From: Rossellomorea sp. BNER
Lineage (GTDB): Bacteria; Bacillota; Bacilli; Bacillales; Bacillaceae_B
Reading direction: 5' to 3'
DNA: 64,000 nucleotides
NCBI GenBank assembly: GCA_024213275.1
Contig: JANAVG010000001.1
Coordinates: 275,544 to 339,543, forward strand
The notes under the pieces were generated by a model. It ran no database searches. It was given only the letters and a program-made list of their open reading frames with translations, and had not been told where the DNA came from. The translations under genes and the position numbers were made by a program. Position 1 is the first letter of the stretch, and every line of letters starts with the position of its first letter. Below are positions 1-8,500 of this stretch, piece by piece.

Positions 1-1023
1 CTTCTGCATGGCAAATGCTAAGAAATCCTGCACAGCTTCCTTATTGGAGCCTTTTGGAGCCACCCATCCAATCAAGTAAAGCTCAGCTTGATCATAGCTT
101 CCTTTTCCACCCTCTATTTCAGGGAAAGGAAACGCTTTATATACAAAGTCTTCTGAAGAATATTTAGCTGTCTCACTTGATAGCCAACTACCATTTAAAA
201 TCATTCCAGCATCGCCACTCGCCCAGGCTGTTTGTGCTGCTGGATACTGACTTCCTTTATATCCGTCTGCAAAATAGCCATTATCTACAAGCTCTTGCAC
301 TTTTTTTGCTGCTTCTAAATATCCCGGCTGCTTCCATGTTTCACCTGTTTTATCCCCGGCTGCCTCTAATAAAGTCCCTGGTCCCATCAAACGCTCAACT
401 AACCAATAAAAGTAGTAAGCATTGTAGAAGTCGATATTACCATCCTGAGCAAGAGGAGCTATCCCTTCACTTTTAAGTTTTTCATTGACTTTAATAAACT
501 CGTCCCACGTTTTTGGCGGTTCAATTCCATACTCCTTGAATGCGTTTTCATTATAGTGGAAGCCAGAGCTGATAATTTCATAGGGGATAAAATAAGTTTT
601 ATCTTCTTGTTGATAGAATGAGAGCATCTTATCTATAAATACATCTTGGAAAGGTGTCCCTTCATTTGGAATTTTCATAGTTAGTAATTCATCCAATGGT
701 TCTGCTAAGTCATTTTTGAATAATGTGCCTTCTACTTCTGCTCCAGATTGTTCTGTAAGATCGGGTGCATTTCCGCCTAAAGCAGCATTTCTTACTTTCG
801 ACATAACTTGTCGACCCATCCATTGTACGTCTACTTTCACACTTGGATTTGCTTCCTCATAATCGTCAATAATCTTTTGTAATACGACCTGCTGTGGTTC
901 CCCTTTGTTCCACATGGACCAATACTTAATCGTAGTTTCTTTTTCTGAGGATGATTCTTTACTGCACGCTGCTAGCAATAAAACCGTAACCAACAGTAAC
1001 GGAAGAAAAATTTTCTTTATCAC
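1..1023 (-). CDS. Sugar ABC transporter substrate-binding lipoprotein (C-terminus beyond window)
   Basis: Family 1-type extracellular solute-binding protein that would deliver a sugar to an ABC permease outside the membrane. The first 341 codons are present; the C-terminus lies beyond base 1. Translation from GTG at 1023 gives a charged N-terminus (VIKKIF), a hydrophobic stretch and a lipobox LLAAC at about residues 15-19, so it should be a lipoprotein. After it come features usual in this family: YWSMWNKGEP near the mature start and the segment NAALGGNAPDL. GTG is chosen because a GGGGGAGC ribosome site lies just before it and an ATG one base out of frame stops at once. The permease genes would lie to the left, outside the window. 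The family is clear; the sugar cannot be told. Confidence 0.88.
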   Translation of the reverse strand, partial: MIKKIFLPLLLVTVLLLAACSKESSSEKETTIKYWSMWNKGEPQQVVLQKIIDDYEEANPSVKVDVQWMGRQVMSKVRNAALGGNAPDLTEQSGAEVEGTLFKNDLAEPLDELLTMKIPNEGTPFQDVFIDKMLSFYQQEDKTYFIPYEIISSGFHYNENAFKEYGIEPPKTWDEFIKVNEKLKSEGIAPLAQDGNIDFYNAYYFYWLVERLMGPGTLLEAAGDKTGETWKQPGYLEAAKKVQELVDNGYFADGYKGSQYPAAQTAWASGDAGMILNGSWLSSETAKYSSEDFVYKAFPFPEIEGGKGSYDQAELYLIGWVAPKGSNKEAVQDFLAFAMQK

Positions 1024-1067
1024 ATAGCTCCCCCTTTTCGTAATTGAAATAATATTCTGACATTAAA

Positions 1068-1096
1068 ATCATATAATAACCGGGTTGTTGGGTCAA
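1068..1096 (-). promoter_or_regulatory. SigA-type promoter of the solute-binding protein gene
   Basis: On the minus strand TTGACC (1091-1096) is followed after exactly 17 bases by TATGAT (1068-1073). This gives a leader of roughly 38 bases before the GTG at 1023. The -35 box lies inside the palindrome at 1088-1101. Confidence 0.72.
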
Positions 1097-1101
1097 CCCA
1101 A
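1088..1101. promoter_or_regulatory. Operator-like palindrome over the -35 box
   Basis: TTGGGT-CA-ACCCAA, six-base arms with a two-base centre, covers the -35 hexamer of the sugar-binding gene promoter. The position fits repression by a sugar-responsive regulator such as a LacI/GntR-type protein, but no regulator gene is visible nearby, so the factor is unknown. Confidence 0.5.
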
Positions 1102-1373
1102 TTATTAATGGTTATTCAAAAAAATAACAATTAGAACTTGCTCAAATCTATAGGAATTTCATTATTGATGTTTCCGTTCATACACAACAAATCTATTAGG
1201 TCCTATCTCATTGGGAGAAAACAGACTATATTCTTTGGAGATTTCCTTTGTATATTTATAGTTATCTTAATTTAATTTATAGCTGTGCTTGATTTTAAGC
1301 CTTTGTAAAATGAGTTCTTTGTGAAGGTGTCGGAATATGTTGATTGTTATCGAGAAATCGATATATCGCAAAA

Positions 1374-1478
1374 GTTGAGAATAAACTATAATAAGTTGAA
1401 AGTAAATTTGCGAAGATTGAGAATAATCTACAAGAAGCCGAGAATAAATTGCAAAATCTCACAATAAACCAAGCTTCC
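1374..1478. repeat. Degenerate 21-bp-period array A
   Basis: Five consecutive 21-base units start at 1374, 1395, 1416, 1437 and 1458. Each begins with a form of GTTGAGAATAAAC (variants GTTGAAAGTAAAT, ATTGAGAATAATC, GCCGAGAATAAAT, CTCACAATAAAC) followed by a variable half. It fills the space between the terminator of the Aph-like gene and the sugar-binding gene promoter. Not coding: stops occur in all frames. Confidence 0.7.
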
Positions 1479-1509
1479 CCCTATCCCCCCTCCCAGCCGG
1501 TATCTTCTA

Positions 1510-1556
1510 AAAAAAAATGGCTATCGTTCTACCAAAGTAGAAAAATAGCCATTTTA
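1510..1556 (-). terminator. Rho-independent terminator of the Aph-like gene
   Basis: AAAATGGCTAT (1514-1524) pairs with ATAGCCATTTT (1545-1555), with a second inner stem TTCTAC/GTAGAA. On the minus strand it ends in a run of T. Confidence 0.85.
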
Positions 1557-1577
1557 TAAATATTAAGGGTACCGCCT

Positions 1578-2486
1578 TTATTTTAATGATAATGAAAGGG
1601 ATTCTGTCGCATCCTTTACGAGCTGGTCATCTCCTTGATCATGAGCATAAAGCATTAGTACAAGTGATATATAGACAGCTTTAAAACGAGCATATTTTTT
1701 CGACGTTTCATCTACATCCCCATATATTTCGTAAAACTTTTTTCTACCCTCAACATCAAGAAAACTATAAATAAACGATAAATCCGCGGCTTGATATCCA
1801 ATATGAACATCGCCCCAGTCGATAATGCTGGTGACTACTCCATTATGATCTGTTAATACATTCCTTATATGAATATCTCCATGTACTAAATATTCTCTTC
1901 CCGACAAAGGCTCACATGGCAGTCCTTCTCGAAAATAATGATGTAAAGATTGTTCATCTTTCCATAATCCCATTTCTACTACTTTTTCGATATATTCCTC
2001 CATTATCACTTTTCTTTTCGCAACATTCATTCGTTCGTACTCATCATAAGGGACGCCCAACTCTTTTGCTTTTGAAACAGGAATAGCATGCAGGGTTTTT
2101 AAAAATTGTGCAAGTGGTTTGGCCGTATGTATTCTTGCGGATAACGGGATACTTTTCGGGATGCTGCCAGGTAGTTCTTTATAGCCAAGAAATGGCCATG
2201 GGTAGTGACTGCTTTTCTCACCGAAAAAAATTGGGCATGGGGTGGCCAATTCGAAATGCGGTGAGATTTCAGGCAGCAATTTGCCTTCTGTTTCAAGTAA
2301 ACTTACTGCTTGCTGCTTACTTGGAAAACGAAAAACATATTCTTGATTGATTAAGTAAACGGCATTGTCAAATCCTCTTCCTAATAGTTCTATTTCCTTC
2401 ACTTCTATTTTTGGAAATTGTTCAGATAGAAGGGTACTCACTAATTCTTCCGTTATATTTATTTCAGCATCCCATGGATTCGCCAT
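1578..2486 (-). CDS. Aminoglycoside phosphotransferase (APH) family kinase
   Basis: 302-residue protein of the APH/choline kinase fold, cytoplasmic, using ATP or GTP to phosphorylate a small molecule. The Brenner motif HGDIHIRN (residues 202-209) carries the catalytic Asp and the Asn, and IDWGD (222-226) supplies the metal-binding Asp. The length fits aminoglycoside or macrolide 2'-phosphotransferases. The ATG at 2486 has GGAGG eight bases upstream. Single gene with its own terminator, divergent from the YfmJ-like reductase. Many chromosomal APH-family proteins of soil Bacillaceae have unknown substrates, so the sequence alone does not establish antibiotic resistance. Confidence 0.85.
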   Translation of the reverse strand: MANPWDAEINITEELVSTLLSEQFPKIEVKEIELLGRGFDNAVYLINQEYVFRFPSKQQAVSLLETEGKLLPEISPHFELATPCPIFFGEKSSHYPWPFLGYKELPGSIPKSIPLSARIHTAKPLAQFLKTLHAIPVSKAKELGVPYDEYERMNVAKRKVIMEEYIEKVVEMGLWKDEQSLHHYFREGLPCEPLSGREYLVHGDIHIRNVLTDHNGVVTSIIDWGDVHIGYQAADLSFIYSFLDVEGRKKFYEIYGDVDETSKKYARFKAVYISLVLMLYAHDQGDDQLVKDATESLSLSLK

Positions 2487-2583
2487 TCATGTTTCCTCCC
2501 AAGGTCAATGTTTTGAATAGACGTTCTTTAATATGATAGTTTTATTTTATAGCTCTTACAATATAAACTTATGGAGGTTTCCA

Positions 2584-3612
2584 ATGATACCAAATAGTCA
2601 GAAACAAATCCTGCTTTCCTCGCGTCCCGAGGGAGTACCTGCCAATCGAAACTTTAAATTTATCGACACCTCAATTCCAAAACCTAATGAAAATGAGATC
2701 CTTATCCGTACTTTGTATTTGTCTGTCGATCCTTATATGAGAGGCAGGATGCAAAATGTAAAATCCTATGTAGAACCTTTTCAATTAAATGAGGTGATTA
2801 CCGGTGGTGTCATTGGTGAGGTCGTCGAATCTAAATCCGATGAATTTCAACAAGGTGATATTGTAACCGGAATGGCAGGATGGCAGGAGTATTCAGTTGT
2901 TCATAAGAATACAGTTAGAAAAGTTAATCCAGAGCATGGTCCTGTCACTACATCTCTTGGAATCTTAGGCTTAACTGGGCTAACCGCTTATTTTGGCTTA
3001 ATGGAGATTGGCGCTCCTAAAGAAGGTGAGACCGTTGTTGTCTCCGGTGCTGCAGGTGCAGTCGGGTCTGTTGTAGGGCAGATTGCAAAACTTAAAGGCT
3101 GCCGTGTCGTAGGAATTTGCGGAACTGATGAAAAAGTTCAATACTTGGTGAATGATCTTGGATTTGATACAGCTATTAATTACAAAACAACAGAAAATCT
3201 TTATAATGATTTAGAAAAGGCATGCCCTAACGGGGTAGATATATATTTCGATAATGTTGGCGGCCCTATTTCTGATGCTGTTCTTAATTTCATAAACCAC
3301 AATGCCAGAATTCCAGTATGTGGGGCAATCTCTTCCTATAACCGAACGGACAACGATTTAGGCCCGCGAGTCCAAACAAAATTAATCAAGTCAAGTGCCC
3401 TTATGAAAGGCTTTGTTGTTAACGATTATGCTAGTCAGTTTAAAGAAGGAGCCCTACACTTAGGACAATGGCTTCAACAAGGAAAATTAACCTATGAAGA
3501 AACGATTGTTGAAGGATTCGAAATGATTCCAGATGCTTTTATCGGTTTGTTTGAAGGGAAAAATCTAGGTAAACAACTAGTGAAGGTTGCTGACCCGCAA
3601 GATAATAAATAA
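2584..3612 (+). CDS. NADP-dependent medium-chain oxidoreductase, YfmJ/CurA-like
   Basis: 342-residue zinc-independent medium-chain dehydrogenase/reductase, the group with leukotriene B4 12-hydroxydehydrogenase, curcumin reductase CurA and B. subtilis YfmJ. These reduce the C=C bond of alpha,beta-unsaturated carbonyls with NADPH. Visible: the N-terminal segment SVDPYMRGRM and the nucleotide-binding loop GAAGAVGSVVG near residue 154. An upstream in-frame ATG exists at 2533, but the ATG at 2584 has GGAGGT six bases before it and gives the family's N-terminus. Monocistronic, with a strong terminator shared with the convergent neighbour. Confidence 0.88.
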   Translation: MIPNSQKQILLSSRPEGVPANRNFKFIDTSIPKPNENEILIRTLYLSVDPYMRGRMQNVKSYVEPFQLNEVITGGVIGEVVESKSDEFQQGDIVTGMAGWQEYSVVHKNTVRKVNPEHGPVTTSLGILGLTGLTAYFGLMEIGAPKEGETVVVSGAAGAVGSVVGQIAKLKGCRVVGICGTDEKVQYLVNDLGFDTAINYKTTENLYNDLEKACPNGVDIYFDNVGGPISDAVLNFINHNARIPVCGAISSYNRTDNDLGPRVQTKLIKSSALMKGFVVNDYASQFKEGALHLGQWLQQGKLTYEETIVEGFEMIPDAFIGLFEGKNLGKQLVKVADPQDNK

Positions 3613-3616
3613 ACAT

Positions 3617-3651
3617 GTAAAAAGAGGAATCTCGACGATTCCTCTTTTTAC
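3617..3651. terminator. Bidirectional terminator
   Basis: Fifteen-base perfect stem GTAAAAAGAGGAATC (3617-3631) / GATTCCTCTTTTTAC (3637-3651) with loop TCGAC. It serves the convergent reductase (+) and the FAD oxidoreductase (-), which ends at 3653. Confidence 0.9.
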
Positions 3652-3652
3652 A

Positions 3653-4777
3653 TTAATCCATCTTCCCTATAGCACCAGCTACATCATAATCAATTGGGTC
3701 AATCTCGGTCGGCCTTCCGAGTACTAGTTTTGCCAGCTCAGATCCTAGATAGGGACCAACCGTTAATCCTGAGGCACCAAGACCATTTGCTACAAAAAGT
3801 CCTTCAACGTTAGGTACTTTACCGAAAACAGGCAAAAACCCTGGTGTAAACGGGCGAAAGCCTACTCTCGTTTCAAGTACGGTACTATTCACTAATCCAG
3901 GTGCCACCGTTAAAGCCTTACTAAATATTTCATGTAACCCACCTGCTGTAACCCTGTTATCAAGTCCAACATCATTTTCATGTGTTGCTCCCACCACAAT
4001 ACGACCTCCTTCAAATGCAAGAAGATATTGATCATTTGGAGGCATAACAACTGGCCATTTACTCGTATCAGTATCTGGGATTTCGAGATGAACAATTTGG
4101 GCTTTTTGTGACGAGACTAAAAAGTCTATACCTAAAGGCTTCAACAGCTCTTTTGACCAAACACCCGCTGTGACGATAACTCCATCAGCTAATAATTCCT
4201 CTTCCCCGATCTTGATCCCATTCAATTGGTTCCCTTCAGACAGAAGCTTTGCATCCCCTTGATGAAAAGCAGTTCCATTCTTTTTCGCAGCGAGAACAAG
4301 AGATTGACGTAAGGCACTTCCGTTTACTCGAGCCGCACCACTGACATATACAGAACTATACTCAGCTGATAGAGGAGGAAATAATAATTTCGTTTCCTCG
4401 GTTGATAAACGGGTAATTTCACCAATTTCCGGTGCGTCCTCTCGACGTTTTAAAGCACGTTCCACCATCTTGTCTAGTTTCTTTTCATCTGTATGTAAAC
4501 AAATCGCTCCTACCTGCTCATAACCTGTGTTCGTTTCCTCGTAGGTTTCCAATTCCTTAACCAATGTAGGATAGTATTTCGCTCCACCTTTGGCAAGTTG
4601 ATACCAAACCTTATTCCTGCGCTGTGAAAGCCATGGGCAAACAATTCCTGCTGCTGCGTCTGTAGCCTGCCCCAGATCTTTCCGATCAACTAACGTCACG
4701 TCTACTCCTGATTTTGCCAAATGATAAGCAGTAGAGGCGCCAAGAATCCCCGCCCCCACGACAATATACTTTTTCAT
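3653..4777 (-). CDS. FAD-dependent oxidoreductase, DadA/glycine-oxidase family
   Basis: 374-residue DAO-family flavoprotein; such enzymes oxidise D-amino acids, glycine or N-methyl amino acids. The N-terminal dinucleotide fold YIVVGAGILGAST (GxGxxG at residues 8-13) and the C-terminal segment GLFVANGLGASGLTVGP, which closes over FAD, are both present. B. subtilis YurR has similar size and pattern. The chosen ATG (4777) follows AAAAGGTG; a longer in-frame start 23 codons upstream would put the FAD fold too far inside. It lies 97 bp downstream of the GyrI-like gene on the same strand. Substrate unknown. Confidence 0.85.
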   Translation of the reverse strand: MKKYIVVGAGILGASTAYHLAKSGVDVTLVDRKDLGQATDAAAGIVCPWLSQRRNKVWYQLAKGGAKYYPTLVKELETYEETNTGYEQVGAICLHTDEKKLDKMVERALKRREDAPEIGEITRLSTEETKLLFPPLSAEYSSVYVSGAARVNGSALRQSLVLAAKKNGTAFHQGDAKLLSEGNQLNGIKIGEEELLADGVIVTAGVWSKELLKPLGIDFLVSSQKAQIVHLEIPDTDTSKWPVVMPPNDQYLLAFEGGRIVVGATHENDVGLDNRVTAGGLHEIFSKALTVAPGLVNSTVLETRVGFRPFTPGFLPVFGKVPNVEGLFVANGLGASGLTVGPYLGSELAKLVLGRPTEIDPIDYDVAGAIGKMD

Positions 4778-4874
4778 TAAAAACACCTTTTCCGTTTGAG
4801 TCATTATTCTTCTAGCTATTTTACCGAATATTATGCAATGACTCAATCAAGGGAGGGTCATGCTTCCAATTATT

Positions 4875-5360
4875 TCATATTGAAATATAAATATCGACCT
4901 GTGCATTTTCAGGATCTGCGCAACGCTCATCATATAACTCAAAATCTGTTAAAAATGCTCTTTCATTCGTTTTTGACCATTCCCAAATATACTGCCAGGT
5001 TTCTACCACCACTTCATTAACCGGACCCTTTCTTGTCGTAAACACCTTATAATGACCTTCAGGAATGGAAAAGCTTTTCATACCATTAGGAACTTCATTT
5101 ATATTTGAGACCTCTGTACCGATGGCAAATGTATATGGACCTGTTTCATCTGATTGATAATCCGTATATAGTGCTAGTATGATTGAGTTCTTTTTATTTG
5201 GGATCTTTTCTAGTAACTGGGCCTGATAGAAATCTTGCCATTGGGTCGGTATTACTCCTTCCCCTTTCATCTCGGCTTCATTCGTTGTTATTGCAGGTTT
5301 ACCGATGACATTAAAGCTCTCCATTTTGCAAATCTTGTTTTCAATTTTTAATTGTGACAA
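4875..5360 (-). CDS. GyrI-like small-molecule (effector-binding) domain protein
   Basis: 161-residue stand-alone domain resembling the C-terminal effector-binding part of AraC/MerR regulators (GyrI-like, YdeE-type): alternating strands ending in FELYDERCADPENAQVDIYI, which closes the domain in this family. The TTG at 5358-5360 is preferred because GGAGGAG precedes it. A longer frame reaches 5432, but its first codons would come from the palindromic repeat at 5391-5510. No DNA-binding domain is seen. It lies just downstream of the NRPS operon on the same strand, so it could bind the peptide or a related ligand, or could be unrelated. Family call good, role open. Confidence 0.72.
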   Translation of the reverse strand: MSQLKIENKICKMESFNVIGKPAITTNEAEMKGEGVIPTQWQDFYQAQLLEKIPNKKNSIILALYTDYQSDETGPYTFAIGTEVSNINEVPNGMKSFSIPEGHYKVFTTRKGPVNEVVVETWQYIWEWSKTNERAFLTDFELYDERCADPENAQVDIYISI

Positions 5361-5390
5361 TACTCTCTCCTCCACCTCAACTTTATTGAT

Positions 5391-5510
5391 GGGTCTGTCC
5401 AAATAGGGATCCGGAACCACTATGGTTGTCAATATACAGAAGATGTCTTGAGGGTTTCTTCTACCTATTGAAGTTGTGGTTCCTCACAACTTAGTTTTTG
5501 GACAGCCCCC
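5391..5510. repeat. Palindromic MITE-like element, copy 1
   Basis: About 120 bp with imperfect terminal inverted repeats: GGGTCTGTCCAAA at the left, and GGGGCTGTCCAAA when the right end is read on the other strand. Inner words GGAACCAC and GAAGA also recur in inverted order, so most of the element folds into one hairpin. It sits 36 bp after the stop of the last NRPS gene and 18 bp before the ribosome site of the GyrI-like gene. Related copies lie at 30079, 55777 and 59487. Confidence 0.75.
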
Positions 5511-5546
5511 TTGTAAGCTTTAAACTAGAAAAGGAACCTTTTCAGA

Positions 5547-8500
5547 CTAAACTTCTACTTTGTTCAGTAGGATGTTTTGGATAATTTCTGTATTTCTTTC
5601 CAGATGAGGCGTAACCAACAAATCCATATGTCCTCCTGAACCTTGGTAATGGTTAAATTGTGGTGTCATTGTTCCCCAATTTTTTATCCTTTCACTTCCG
5701 TCTTCTGATTTGACCGAGTGAATAGAGGCCTGCACCCTTCCTTCGTTGATCAACTGGTTGTAATAGATGAGATAGTTTTTCACATTTTCGAGAAACTCTT
5801 GCTTCGTACGTGTAGATATATAGTCCCTTAACTGATGTTGAAGAAAGATTTCTACTGCTTCTTCTGCCTGTTTCATCACTTCTTCCTGTTCCAATAAGAG
5901 TGCTTCCGTTCTTGGCAACCCATCTAACATAATCAGGTCAGCTACTTCATATCCTTCTTCTTCCATTCTTTTCGCCACTTCATAAGCGAGCGAACATCCA
6001 GCCGAATATCCAAGTAATCGATAGGGTCCTTCCTTTTGTATTCTGACGATTTCATCCATATATTTTTCCACTCGTTCTTCTTCATGAATAAAGTCAAGAC
6101 CATACACAGTATGTGTATTGATATGCTGAGCCAATGTTGAAAAGATCGTGCTGTACCCAGCAATCGGTGGAAAACAAAATAGATTTAAAGCTGTTTTCTT
6201 ATTTAGCAAGGTGAGTACAGGCGAGTCAGCTGAACGAAATTCTGATGTCGAAAGATAGGCAGCTTGTTCTCGAATGGTTCGATGTGTAAACATAACCGAT
6301 AAGTTTACCCTCTTGTGAAGAAGTTCATCGATTCGGCTTACCAATGATATGGCTTTTAAAGAGTGTCCGCCAATTTGAAAAAAGTCATCTGTTACACCAA
6401 TTTGCTTAATGTCTAATGCTTCCTGCCAAATACGGGCCAACTGTTGCTCTAGATGGGTAACAGGTGCTACATATTCATTCTGCACATGTGATCCATCTGG
6501 TTTAGGTAATTCATTACGGTCTAGCTTGCCATTTGACTTCAAGGGAATCCTATCAAGCTCCATGATAAAAGATGGGAGCATATACTGAGGGAGCTTTTGG
6601 CTTATAAAACCCATAATTTCAGCATTTGAGACAGATTCAGTTACCACAATATAGGCACATAAATAGACTTCATTCTGCCCGTCTAGCCAATCTCGTACCA
6701 CTGCGTCTTTTACATTTTCATGATCTAATAATGCCGATTCAATCTCGCTAGGTTCGATTCGATAACCACGTACTTTGACCTGGTGGTCGATCCGCCCCAA
6801 AAATTCAATATTTCCATCTGATCGATAACGAGCTAAATCCCCTGTACGATACATACGTTCTCCAGATATAAAGGGATTGGGTACAAATTTCTCCCCAGTC
6901 AGTTCTGAATTTCCAAGATATCCCCTACTGACACTGTCCCCTGAGATATAAATTTCACCAACTACACCTTGTGGTTGTAATTGTTGATTTGTATTCAGCA
7001 AATAGATTTTTGTATTGGCAATCGGCTTCCCAATCGGGACATATTCCACCTTTTCCGTTGATGAAGAAAGAGTATAAGTCGTCACTACATGTGTTTCTGA
7101 TGGACCGTAGTGATTATGCAGCTGCACATCACTTTGACTGATATACCGCTGTAATGATGATGATATGACAAGCTGCTCTCCTGCTGTAATCAGATGCTTT
7201 ATCGAATGTGGTAATTGATCCACCCATTGAAAGACGGCTTTTACATAAGAAACCGGCCAGAAGACAACCGAAATGGCTTGTTCCTCTATGTAATGCAGTA
7301 ACAGTCTGATATCTTTCTTCATTTGACTTCCAACCACATATAAAGATCCGCCTGAACATAAGGTTGAAAAGATTTCCTGAAAACTCACATCAAAGCTAAT
7401 GGTATTGAATTGCAGCACCTTTCCATCAAAAGGTATCTGTGTGTTTGATAATTGATTCTGTAGTAAATTCAATAGCTGGCGGTGCTCCATCATGACCCCT
7501 TTTGGATGACCAGTCGTTCCTGATGTATAGATGACATATGCAAGATCACTATCTGAATAGGTAATTGGCAGGTTAAAAGACTCCAGATCAACGCATTTTG
7601 CATGCTTGATATTAAGCCAATCGTTGGTTGTATTCCATTCTGTTTCTTTTAATTTGCTCATCACCACATCGTCACTAATCACCAACCATGCTCCGCTATC
7701 TGAAAGCATGTATCCCATTCGTTCGACTGGATAGGCAGGATCGATAGGTACATATGCCCCGCCTGCTTTTAGAATCGCTAAAATCCCCACAACCATATCC
7801 ACTGAACGCTCCATTAGCAATCCAACGCAATCACCTGCCACCATTCCCCGTTGTCGTAACAGATGTGCCAAACGATTGGCCTGTATATTTAACTCTTGGT
7901 AAGTAATTGTCTCCTCTTTGTATACCACGGCTATTTTATTGGGGGTTTTTACTACTTGTTCCTCAAATAACTCATGGATGGTCTTTTTCTTTCGATAAGT
8001 CACATTGCTGGTATCGTTCCACTCTACTAACAGTCGGTGCCTCTCATTCTCTGACAACATCTCCACTTCATCGATGCGTTTATTCGTATGATTAACCATT
8101 TCTTGAACGATCTTCACAAAATGTTCTGTCATACGTTGAATCGTTTCTTGCCTAAATAAAGTTGTCGAATACTCCATCTGACACTCGATTTGGTTCTGTT
8201 TCTCAGTTGCAAATAATAAGAGATCAAATTTTGATATGGAGTAATCAAGTTCATAGGGTGATACTTGCACACCATCTAACTTTAGTAAATCTTCACCAAA
8301 GTTTTGTATGGTAAACATCGTTTGAAATAATGGATTACGACCTGTATCCCGCTGAAGGGAAAGCTTCTCTACTAAAATCTCAAAAGGATAGTCGGCATTG
8401 TCATAGGCAGCTACTGCTCCCTCCTTTACTTCTTGAATAAAATCAATCCATTTTTTCTGTCCCTCTGGATAGTTACGTATCGCCAGAGTATTGACAAACA

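Noticed and set aside
1374..1478. Decayed coiled-coil coding sequence (21 bp = seven codons, one heptad)
   Set aside because: The period fits heptads, but stops occur in all frames of arrays A, B and D and no ribosome site precedes them.
1578..2486. Confirmed antibiotic-resistance gene
   Set aside because: APH motifs are present, but many chromosomal members have other or unknown substrates and no mobile element flanks it.
5391..5432. N-terminal extension of the GyrI-like protein to 5432
   Set aside because: These codons lie in the palindromic element; a better ribosome site and TTG start exist at 5360.
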